Source: an uncultured Prevotellaceae bacterium
GTDB taxonomy: Bacteria > Bacteroidota > Bacteroidia > Bacteroidales > Bacteroidaceae
Direction: 5' to 3'
Assembly (NCBI GenBank): GCA_902768105.1
Contig: CACXJZ010000019.1
Span: forward strand, 1-45,451
DNA length: 45,451 nucleotides
The notes beneath the pieces are model-generated. The model did no database searches, had not been told where the DNA came from, and was given only the letters and a program-made list of their open reading frames with translations. Of the stretch, positions 6,998 through 13,646 are shown one piece after another (position 1 is the stretch's first letter; each line of letters begins with the position of its first letter). Made by a program: the position numbers and the translations under genes.

Positions 6998-8203
6998 ATG
7001 AAGCAGTTTCTGACAACGATATTCATCCTTTGTATGGCAGTGTGCGGCATCCGTGCCCAGGTCACGGAACCCGCGGAACAGGATGACGGCATTGAGTACG
7101 AGGCCATGCAGACGGACTATGGTTATTACGGCACGACGAACGCGCTGTTCTCGACCAGCGAGACCGTCATCTGCACCTTCTCGCTGACACAAAATAAGCC
7201 CAAGGGAGAGAAGATATACCCCACGATGCTGAGCATCTGGCTGCATGCCGATGCCTTCTCTACGAAGAGTCAGGAGCTGACCATCAAGCAGATAGCTAAT
7301 GCAGGGTCGCGTGTGGTCGATGGGCAGTTCCGTCATCCTGCCACGCTGCTGCTGTCGAACGACGAAGAGGTGAAGCTGAACTTCACCATCAACAACCTGA
7401 CGGACGACCACACCCACCATACCGTCATGCTGGCGGCACCCATCTCCGACATCGACAACGTGCACAACACCGCCATGTACGGAGAACTGGCAACGAAGCT
7501 GCGCCGCTACGACATCGTGGCCATTACCATTGCTGACGTGACGCTGAGTCTGAGAATGCTGGGGTTCCATTCCGCCGCCTACATCAACGGCATCTGTAAG
7601 GAACTGATGCTGGCAGGCTGTAACACGGCATCGTTTAATGCACTGGACAGTCGTGAGGCCGACGAGTTCGACGTGAGCGGTTTCAGGTTGACGAGCCACG
7701 AGAAGAGCATCGACGAGCTGGTGTTCCATGCCTTGGGCTGCTTCCCCACCGACATCCGTCACATCAAGCCGACGACGGCTGTAGAGGTCATCCGTAAGAA
7801 TACCGAATGGATTATCGACGACGAGCCGGACTTCCACGAGTTGGAGTTTACACAGGCCGATGGCTATGACTTCAAGTATCACGGTCTGCAAATCAGTGCT
7901 GAGATGTGTTGGGAAACACCTGCAGGCAGTAGCCTGAACAACGTCAGTGCGATGGTGTTCAGTGGCTATAATTACTACTTCAAGCTGAACTCCAAAGACA
8001 AGAAGGCCGTCAAGGAGGCTTACATCGTCTTGCGTGAGGAATTGGAGGTGCTGGGCTTCCACTTGCAGCCGTTCCGTGGCGACGAGGGTGACAAAGAGCC
8101 GCTGCAGGCTACCCGTGAAACCTGTCACATAGAGACGTGCTACTACCTGAATGTCCATGACCAATATGTCATTCAGCTCAAGGTAAAGCCCTATCAAGAA
8201 TGA
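6998..8203 (+). CDS. Secreted protein of unknown function (401 aa)
   Basis: The protein starts with a signal peptide (MKQFLTTIFILCMAVCGIRAQ, cleavage likely after GIRA) and has no lipobox or further membrane segment, so it should be periplasmic or exported. The mature part is mixed alpha/beta and polar. It contains VKLNFTINNLTDDHTHHTV and a C-terminal half rich in Y, F and K, with no domain I recognise. A 405-residue open frame on the other strand (6980-8197) is a shadow: it lacks a signal or promoter. The gene has its own -7 box and is enclosed, promoter included, by a perfect 41-bp inverted repeat (6876-6916 and 8216-8256). Function unknown. Confidence 0.8.
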   Translation: MKQFLTTIFILCMAVCGIRAQVTEPAEQDDGIEYEAMQTDYGYYGTTNALFSTSETVICTFSLTQNKPKGEKIYPTMLSIWLHADAFSTKSQELTIKQIANAGSRVVDGQFRHPATLLLSNDEEVKLNFTINNLTDDHTHHTVMLAAPISDIDNVHNTAMYGELATKLRRYDIVAITIADVTLSLRMLGFHSAAYINGICKELMLAGCNTASFNALDSREADEFDVSGFRLTSHEKSIDELVFHALGCFPTDIRHIKPTTAVEVIRKNTEWIIDDEPDFHELEFTQADGYDFKYHGLQISAEMCWETPAGSSLNNVSAMVFSGYNYYFKLNSKDKKAVKEAYIVLREELEVLGFHLQPFRGDEGDKEPLQATRETCHIETCYYLNVHDQYVIQLKVKPYQE

Positions 8204-8215
8204 AAAAATAGGGGT

Positions 8216-8256
8216 GCGGCAGCAAATTCTTCACTCTTCACTCTTCACTCTTCACT
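8216..8256 (+). repeat. Heptad (TTCACTC) element, copy upstream of the phosphatase gene
   Basis: GCGGCAGCAAATTC is followed by three TTCACTC heptads and TTCACT. It is identical over 41 bp to the reverse complement of 6876-6916. An 8-nt spacer (TTTTTTTG) separates it from the -7 box at 8265-8272. Confidence 0.9.
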
Positions 8257-8264
8257 TTTTTTTG

Positions 8265-8272
8265 TAACTTTG
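8265..8272 (+). promoter_or_regulatory. -7 box TAACTTTG for the phosphatase-ligase-prfB run
   Basis: TAACTTTG matches TAnnTTTG. The start of transcription would fall near 8279-8280, which argues for translation from the ATG at 8290 or 8296 rather than 8281. The -33 position lies within the heptad element and has no TTTG. Confidence 0.75.
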
Positions 8273-8280
8273 CCCCCAAA

Positions 8281-9582
8281 ATGATACAAATGAACATGAA
8301 AAGACTATTTATTCTAACACTGACAGCTTGCTGTGTGCTCATTGCCAGTGCACAGTCGGCACGTGAGGATTTCAAGAAGGATACGCACCTGTCGGCCAGT
8401 AACTACCTGGCTTATCCGGGTCCCACACAGGGAGCACTTACGCCTGCTCCAGACGGGAAAAAGCCCTTCTATATCAGTCACTACGGTCGTCATGGTTCAC
8501 GCTACCTTGTTAATTCTGATGAGTATAAGCAACCCTATGACATACTGAAAGCTGCTGACGAGGCAGGCAAGTTGACACCCCTTGGTAAGGACGTGTTGCG
8601 TCGTGTGAAGATGATCAAGGACGAAGCGTACAACCGCTACGGTGAGTTAACTCCCTTAGGAGCCTTGCAGCACCGTCAGATAGCCAAGCGTATGTACGAG
8701 CGCTTCCCCGAGGTGTTTGAGGGCGAGGCCAACATCGATGCCAAGAGCACAATCGTCATACGCTGTATCCTCTCTATGGAGAATGAGATGCAGCAGCTGC
8801 TTATCATGAATCCCAAGCTGAACATTATCCACGATGCCTCGGAGCATGACATGTGGTATATGAATTTTTCTGACAAAGAATTACGTTCCAAGCGCCGTAA
8901 CTTTGATGTAGAAAAGGCTTACAATGATTTTGTGGCTGAGCACCGCAATTACAAGCGTGCCATGTCGGCACTCTTCAACGATAAGGACTATCTGGAGAAG
9001 AAGGTGGATGCCTGGCAGTTGAACCGTTATCTCTTCAAGCTTGCCAGTAACCTGCAGAGCACGGAGCTGCACAAGAAGATTACGTTGTACGACATCTTTA
9101 CGGATGACGAGATATACAGCAACTGGCTGATTGCCAACGCACGCTGGTACATGGATTATGGTGCCTGCCCTGCCAATGGTGGCATGCAACCCTTCACCCA
9201 GCGCAATTTGCTGCGTACCATCATCCACCAGGCCGATAGCTGTCTGCTTCTGAAGAAACCAGGTGCTACGTTACGCTTCGGTCACGAGACGATGGTGCTA
9301 CCGCTCACCTGCCTGATGGGTCTGAATGGCTATGACCTCCAGGAGACGAACTTCGACAAGCTTGAAGGCAAGGGCTGGCTCGACTACCGCGTGTTCCCTA
9401 TGGGTGCCAATATCCAGATTATCTTCTATCGTAAGAACTTCGATGACAAGGATGTCCTGGTCAAGGTGCTGCTCAATGAGAACGAGGTCAAACTCCCCAT
9501 CAAGAGCAATATGGAGCCGTATTACCGGTGGAGTGACTTCCGACAGTATTATCTTAGCAAACTCGATACTTACGGCAAATAA
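8281..9582 (+). CDS. Secreted histidine-type (acid) phosphatase
   Basis: A 433-residue member of the histidine phosphatase clan, branch 2 (acid phosphatase/phytase/MINPP-like). Visible motifs are the RHG nucleophile motif in HYGRHGSRY (His at about residue 71) and a proton-donor HE in RFGHETMVLP (about residue 335). Mature residues begin after a signal peptide, MKRLFILTLTACCVLIASAQ. In-frame ATGs are at 8281, 8290 and 8296. The last gives the cleanest signal peptide and a short leader after the -7 box at 8265-8272, so it is my preferred start. The likely role is release of phosphate from organic phosphates, perhaps inositol phosphates, in the periplasm. It is followed after 8 nt by the ligase gene. 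Confidence 0.88.
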   Translation: MIQMNMKRLFILTLTACCVLIASAQSAREDFKKDTHLSASNYLAYPGPTQGALTPAPDGKKPFYISHYGRHGSRYLVNSDEYKQPYDILKAADEAGKLTPLGKDVLRRVKMIKDEAYNRYGELTPLGALQHRQIAKRMYERFPEVFEGEANIDAKSTIVIRCILSMENEMQQLLIMNPKLNIIHDASEHDMWYMNFSDKELRSKRRNFDVEKAYNDFVAEHRNYKRAMSALFNDKDYLEKKVDAWQLNRYLFKLASNLQSTELHKKITLYDIFTDDEIYSNWLIANARWYMDYGACPANGGMQPFTQRNLLRTIIHQADSCLLLKKPGATLRFGHETMVLPLTCLMGLNGYDLQETNFDKLEGKGWLDYRVFPMGANIQIIFYRKNFDDKDVLVKVLLNENEVKLPIKSNMEPYYRWSDFRQYYLSKLDTYGK

Positions 9583-9590
9583 CAACCATT

Positions 9591-11399
9591 ATGCAAATCA
9601 ACAGTCATCTGTCTGTACTCATACGTGACCTGGCAGCCCATTGGGGCAGTCGCGAGGCGCTGATATATCAGGACTTCGGAGGTTCGGAGTGGAAGTCGTA
9701 CTCGTGGCAGCAGTTTGCCGACAAGGTGCACACCGTCTCGCTGGCTATGCTCGACTTGGGCGTGCAGCCACAAGAGAATATCGGCATATTCTCGCAGAAC
9801 TCCGTGCAGTATCTCTTTACTGACTTCGGGGCATGGGGCATCCGTGCTACCACCATTCCCTTCTATGCCACCAGTTCGGAGCAACAGATACAGTTCATGA
9901 TTAACGATGCGAAGATACGCATTCTCTTTGTGGGCGAGCAGGACCAGTATGACAAGGCACACCGCATCTTCTCATTCTGTCCCACGCTGGAGCTCATCGT
10001 TGTCTATGATCCGAAGGTGCGCATCAGTTCGCACGACCCGGGAACCATTTACTTCGACGATTTCCTGAAGAAGGGTGACTCCCACGAGCATGCGGAGCTC
10101 CTGGAGCAGCGTTATGCGGAGGCATCGATGGACGAGATAGCTAACATCCTTTATACCAGTGGCACTACGGGCGACTCGAAAGGCGTCATACTGACCTTTG
10201 GACAGTTCTATGCCGCGATGGAGGCTAACGGGCACTGTGTGCCTGTGACGGACAAGGACCGCGTGCTCAACTTCCTACCTTACACGCACATCTTTGAGCG
10301 TGGATGGGCCATACTGAGTCTCACTGTGGGTGCACGGCTCATCGTTAATACCTACCCGCAGCAGGTGCAGCAGAGCATGCGCCAGACACACCCCACCAGC
10401 ATGTCGTCTGTTCCCCGTTTCTGGGAGAAGGTCATGCAGGGCGTACAGGAACAGATAGACAATGCTAACCCCGCTAAGCGTGCCATTTTCCAGCATGCGC
10501 TGGCTGTTGGCAAGAAACATAACATTGACTACCTAAGCAAGGGACAGAAGCCCCCTATGGCGCTGCATCTGGAGTATGAGATGATTAACCGCACCATCTT
10601 CAGTCTTGTGCGTAAGGAACTGGGACTGGAGAACGCCAACATCTTCCCTACGGCAGGTGCTGCCGTCAACCCCAGTGTCGAGGAGTTCGTGCATGCCATA
10701 GGTCTGAACATGATTGTAGGCTATGGACTCACGGAAAGTCTGGCTACTGTCAGCTGTAACCACTTGGGCAAGCCCTTCACCGTAGGCGGCGTGGGCATAC
10801 CCATCGACTCCATACAAATCAAAATCAGCGACGAGGGTGAGGTAATGCTCAAGGGTCCCACGATTACCCGTGGCTATTACAACCGTGACGAGCTGACACG
10901 TGAGGCGTTCGACGAGGAAGGCTTCTTCCATACGGGCGATGCCGGCTACATGAAGGGCAACGAGCTGTTCCTGAAGGAGCGCATCAAGGACCTTTTCAAG
11001 ACCTCGAACGGCAAGTATATCGCACCGCAGATGATTGAGTCGAAGCTGCTCGTTGATAAGTACATTGACCAGATAGCCGTCATTGCCGACCAGCGTAAGT
11101 TCGTCTCTGCCCTCATCATCCCTGAGTACAAGCTTCTGGAGGATTATGCTGCCAAGCATAACATCCATTACAAGGACCGTGAGGAGCTCTGTCGCAACCG
11201 TGAGATTTACGACATGATGATGGAGCGCATCGATACCCTCCAGCAGCAGCTCGCCCATTATGAGCAGGTGAAGCGCTTTACCCTGCTGCCCCACCATTTC
11301 TCGATGGACCGTGGTGAGCTAACCAATACGCTGAAAATCAAACGTAGGGTGCTTAACGAGAACTACAAGAAAGAAATAGACGCGATGTACGCGGAATAA
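9591..11399 (+). CDS. Long-chain fatty-acid-CoA ligase / AMP-dependent synthetase
   Basis: A 602-residue adenylate-forming enzyme. The P-loop-like motif LYTSGTTGDSKG lies near residues 186-197, YGLTES in the middle (adenylate binding) and FHTGDAGY and LKERIKDLFKTSNGKYIAP towards the C-terminus (hinge and catalytic Lys region). The length and motif spelling fit the FadD15-like long-chain acyl-CoA synthetases, which activate free fatty acids with ATP and CoA; these are common in Bacteroidetes. No other beta-oxidation gene is nearby, so it more likely serves recycling of fatty acids into lipids. Start ATG 8 nt after the phosphatase stop; prfB follows after 3 nt. Confidence 0.93.
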   Translation: MQINSHLSVLIRDLAAHWGSREALIYQDFGGSEWKSYSWQQFADKVHTVSLAMLDLGVQPQENIGIFSQNSVQYLFTDFGAWGIRATTIPFYATSSEQQIQFMINDAKIRILFVGEQDQYDKAHRIFSFCPTLELIVVYDPKVRISSHDPGTIYFDDFLKKGDSHEHAELLEQRYAEASMDEIANILYTSGTTGDSKGVILTFGQFYAAMEANGHCVPVTDKDRVLNFLPYTHIFERGWAILSLTVGARLIVNTYPQQVQQSMRQTHPTSMSSVPRFWEKVMQGVQEQIDNANPAKRAIFQHALAVGKKHNIDYLSKGQKPPMALHLEYEMINRTIFSLVRKELGLENANIFPTAGAAVNPSVEEFVHAIGLNMIVGYGLTESLATVSCNHLGKPFTVGGVGIPIDSIQIKISDEGEVMLKGPTITRGYYNRDELTREAFDEEGFFHTGDAGYMKGNELFLKERIKDLFKTSNGKYIAPQMIESKLLVDKYIDQIAVIADQRKFVSALIIPEYKLLEDYAAKHNIHYKDREELCRNREIYDMMMERIDTLQQQLAHYEQVKRFTLLPHHFSMDRGELTNTLKIKRRVLNENYKKEIDAMYAE

Positions 11400-11402
11400 T
11401 AT

Positions 11403-12521
11403 ATGATTACGCAAGATCAACTGAAAGATGTGTTGGATAGGGCCGATAAGCTGAGGCACTATCTGAAGATTGACGAGAAGCAGATGGAGTTCGAGGAAGA
11501 GGACCTGCGTACGCAGGCGCCTGACTTCTGGGAGGACCCCAAGCGTGCTGAGGAACAGATGAAGAAGGTGAAGGGTATCAAGCGCTGGCTCGACGGCTAT
11601 AGGCAGGTGCGTACGCTGGCCGACGAGCTGCAGCTGGCTTTTGACTTCTATAAAGATGAGATGGTAACTGAGGAGGAGGTTGACGCTGACTATCAGCGAG
11701 CTATTGATGCCATTGAGTCGCTGGAGCTGATGAACATGCTGCGGCAGAAAGAGGACCCGATGGACTGCGTGCTCAAGATCAATAGTGGAGCCGGCGGCAC
11801 CGAGGCTCAGGACTGGGCACAGATGCTCATGCGCATGTATCAGCGTTGGGCTGAGGCTCACGGCTATAAGGTGACCATCAGTTCGCTGCTCGAAGGCGAC
11901 GATGCCGGTATCAAGAGCGTGACCATGCAGATTGAGGGTGGCGAGTATGCCTATGGTTACCTGAAAAGCGAAAACGGCGTTCACCGTCTGGTACGTGTCA
12001 GTCCGTTCAATGCTCAGGGTAAGCGTATGACGTCGTTCGCATCGGTTTTCGTATCGCCACTCGTCGATGATACCATCGAGGTGTATGTTGACCCTGCAAA
12101 GCTTTCTTGGGACACGTTCCGAAGCAGCGGTGCCGGTGGTCAGAATGTGAACAAGGTGGAGTCGGGTGTGCGTCTGCGTTATTGGTACACGGATCCTGAT
12201 ACGGGTGAGGAGGAAGAAATCCTTATTGAGAACACCGAGACACGTGACCAGCCAAAGAATAAGGAACGTGCGCTGAAGTTGCTGAAGTCGCAACTCTACG
12301 ACCGTGCCATGAAGAAGCGCTTGGAGGCGCAGGCGAAGATTGAGGCTGGCAAGAAGAAGATAGAGTGGGGTAGTCAGATACGTTCGTATGTCTTCGACGA
12401 CAAGCGTGTGAAAGACCACCGCACGAACTACCAAACCTCGGATGTGGATGGCGTGATGAACGGTAAAATCGACGATTTCATCAAGGCCTACCTCATGGAG
12501 TTTCCCGTCATGGAAGAATAG
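11403..12521 (+). CDS. prfB: Peptide chain release factor 2 (RF2), no programmed frameshift
   Basis: A 372-residue RF2, which terminates translation at UGA and UAA. The codon-recognition tripeptide SPF is at about residues 200-202 (RVSPFNAQGK) and the GGQ peptidyl-hydrolysis motif at about 245-247 (SSGAGGQNVNKVES). In many bacteria an in-frame UGA near codon 26 forces an autoregulatory +1 frameshift. Here the matching place (after ADKLRHYL) reads straight through as KIDEKQM without a stop in frame. The gene starts 3 nt after the ligase stop and is therefore likely co-transcribed with it. Confidence 0.96.
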   Translation: MITQDQLKDVLDRADKLRHYLKIDEKQMEFEEEDLRTQAPDFWEDPKRAEEQMKKVKGIKRWLDGYRQVRTLADELQLAFDFYKDEMVTEEEVDADYQRAIDAIESLELMNMLRQKEDPMDCVLKINSGAGGTEAQDWAQMLMRMYQRWAEAHGYKVTISSLLEGDDAGIKSVTMQIEGGEYAYGYLKSENGVHRLVRVSPFNAQGKRMTSFASVFVSPLVDDTIEVYVDPAKLSWDTFRSSGAGGQNVNKVESGVRLRYWYTDPDTGEEEEILIENTETRDQPKNKERALKLLKSQLYDRAMKKRLEAQAKIEAGKKKIEWGSQIRSYVFDDKRVKDHRTNYQTSDVDGVMNGKIDDFIKAYLMEFPVMEE

Positions 12522-12556
12522 AATTGTAAATGGTAAATTGTTAAATTGTAAATATT
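12522..12556. repeat. AT-rich AAATTGTAAAT repeat between prfB and the small gene
   Basis: The stretch contains near-repeats of TTGTAAATGGTAAA and TTGTTAAATTGTAAAT. The same AAATTGTAAAT word occurs on the minus strand between nusA and infB. It fills the whole spacer and reaches the start codon at 12560. Confidence 0.5.
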
Positions 12557-12559
12557 ATT

Positions 12560-12700
12560 ATGAGTCAAAAAGGAAAGGCTCGTCGTGCAGCCCGTGAAGC
12601 ACGACAGGAGAAAGAAGGCAAGCAGGTGATTAACTGGATTTTCGGAGCACTGATTCTGCTCGGAATCATCTACGTGGTTTACGCTGTAGCAACAGCATGA
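12560..12700 (+). CDS. Small single-span membrane protein (46 aa)
   Basis: A 46-residue ORF: a basic N-terminal half (MSQKGKARRAAREARQEKEG, 10 K/R) followed by one membrane segment (VINWIFGALILLGIIYVVYAV) and a short tail. The positive-inside rule puts the basic part in the cytoplasm. Its TGA overlaps the ATG of the CYTH gene as ATGA (12697-12700), a classic coupled arrangement. This, with the regular composition, is why I take it as real. The function is unknown; the basic segment could contact RNA, ribosome or acidic lipids, but that is speculation. Confidence 0.75.
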   Translation: MSQKGKARRAAREARQEKEGKQVINWIFGALILLGIIYVVYAVATA

Positions 12701-13173
12701 GCGGATTCGAAATCGAACGCAAGTTCCTTGTCCGTGGTGACGACTATAAGCGTCAGGCTTACAGTCACAGCCATATTAAACAGGGTTATATCTGTGGGGG
12801 TCGCGGACGTACTGTCAGGGTACGCCTTCGCGACGACCACGGGTACCTGACTATCAAAGGTCCCAGTACGAACGGCGGACTGAGCCGTTATGAGTTTGAG
12901 AAAGAGATAACGCTTGACGAGGCAGAGCACCTGTTCGAGCTTTGTGAGCCGGGCATCATCGAGAAGACGCGCTGGCTGGTAAAGAGTGGCAACCACACCT
13001 TCGAGGTCGATGAGTTCTTTGGCGAGAATGCTGGCCTGGTGATGGCCGAGGTAGAGCTTGCGTCAGAAGATGAAGCGTACGAAAAGCCCGATTTCATCGG
13101 AGAAGAGGTGACGGGCGACCGCCGTTACTATAACTCTTCGCTGCGAGTCAACCCCTTCTCGCAGTGGAAATAG
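12697..13173 (+). CDS. CYTH-domain protein (triphosphate tunnel metalloenzyme family)
   Basis: A 158-residue protein that begins with the CYTH signature ExExK (EIERKFLV, residues 4-11). It continues with alternating charged beta-strands (RTVRVRLRD, YLTIKG, RYEFEKEI, FEVDEFFGENAGLVMAEVEL) that would line the tunnel and bind metal and triphosphate. Bacterial members of this size hydrolyse inorganic tripolyphosphate or act as class IV adenylate cyclases; the short bacterial type here fits a triphosphatase better. It overlaps the small membrane protein gene by 4 nt. Its 3' end overlaps the convergent VanZ-like gene by 26 nt. Confidence 0.9.
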   Translation: MSGFEIERKFLVRGDDYKRQAYSHSHIKQGYICGGRGRTVRVRLRDDHGYLTIKGPSTNGGLSRYEFEKEITLDEAEHLFELCEPGIIEKTRWLVKSGNHTFEVDEFFGENAGLVMAEVELASEDEAYEKPDFIGEEVTGDRRYYNSSLRVNPFSQWK

Positions 13174-13558
13174 CCATCAAGATTATTCCAAACACGGCAC
13201 CCAGTGTGACGCCCAGCGAGTTGGCTGCAAAGTCGAACCACTCACCGTTGCGTGTGCTGGTGGCGTACTCCTGTAGCAGTTCGAGCAGGCCGCTCATCAG
13301 GATGGGGGCAAGCCAAGCCCAGAGGAAAAGTTTCATCTTCCCTCCCTTTGGAAGGACTCGGTGGTGAGCTTTGATATACTCTATCCAAATGACTGAGCAT
13401 GTGCCGCCATACATGACGAGGTGTGTCCACTTGTCGATGAACTGAACGTCGTCGAGTGGTGTTTCAGGGAAGAACGGTATCAGCGAAAGCACCCAAACCA
13501 GTGCGATGCAAAGGATGGAAAAGGGGTATTTCTTTACAAATTGCCAGCAATCTCTCAT
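13148..13558 (-). CDS. VanZ-like membrane protein
   Basis: A 136-residue protein with about four membrane segments. It carries typical VanZ-family features: SLIPFFPETPL after the first segment, FIDKWTHLVMYGG, SGLLELLQEYA and FDFAANSLGVTLGAVFG. The role of the family is not settled; VanZ itself gives low-level teicoplanin resistance. The cytoplasmic loop AHHRVLPKGGKMK is encoded by a degenerate copy of the G-rich hairpin repeat (13337-13356). The promoter is at 13579-13586, and its 3' end overlaps the CYTH gene by 26 nt, tail to tail. Confidence 0.85.
   Translation of the reverse strand: MRDCWQFVKKYPFSILCIALVWVLSLIPFFPETPLDDVQFIDKWTHLVMYGGTCSVIWIEYIKAHHRVLPKGGKMKLFLWAWLAPILMSGLLELLQEYATSTRNGEWFDFAANSLGVTLGAVFGIILMAISTARRG
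13337..13356. repeat. Degenerate G-rich hairpin repeat inside the VanZ-like gene
   Basis: CTTCCCTCCCTTTGGAAGG resembles the CCCCTCC-TTTT-GGAGGGG hairpin of ispG (2650-2667), with substitutions. It encodes part of the loop RVLPKGGK. The match is approximate. Confidence 0.4.
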
Positions 13559-13578
13559 ATTTTATTTATTTTAGGCTA

Positions 13579-13586
13579 CAAAAGTA
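13579..13586 (-). promoter_or_regulatory. -7 box TACTTTTG for the VanZ-like gene
   Basis: Minus-strand TACTTTTG lies 20 nt upstream of the ATG at 13558. It abuts the heptad element at 13589-13621, which on this strand runs in the opposite sense. Confidence 0.6.
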
Positions 13587-13588
13587 CA

Positions 13589-13621
13589 AAATTCTTTACT
13601 CTTCACTCTTCACTCTTCACT
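13589..13621 (+). repeat. Heptad (TTCACTC) element, shortened copy upstream of the NSS transporter
   Basis: This copy begins at AAATTC and lacks the GCGGCAGC part. Over 33 bp it differs at one base from 8224-8256. Its TTCACT end is again exactly 8 bp (TTTTTTAT) from a -7 box, at 13630-13637. Confidence 0.85.
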
Positions 13622-13629
13622 TTTTTTAT

Positions 13630-13637
13630 TACTTTTG
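13630..13637 (+). promoter_or_regulatory. -7 box TACTTTTG for the NSS transporter
   Basis: TACTTTTG matches TAnnTTTG and follows the heptad element by 8 bp. There is no TTTG at -33 spacing. Transcription should begin near 13644, so an apparent TTG start at 13635 cannot be used. Confidence 0.7.
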
Positions 13638-13646
13638 CAAACGATA

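Noticed and set aside
6980-8197. A 405-codon open frame antisense to the secreted-protein gene
   Set aside because: The plus-strand gene has a signal peptide and a promoter. The antisense frame has neither, and reads as low-complexity V/H/Q/L sequence typical of a shadow.
11319-12434. A 371-codon open frame antisense to prfB
   Set aside because: RF2 motifs SPF and GGQ prove the plus-strand gene; the antisense reading has no domain.
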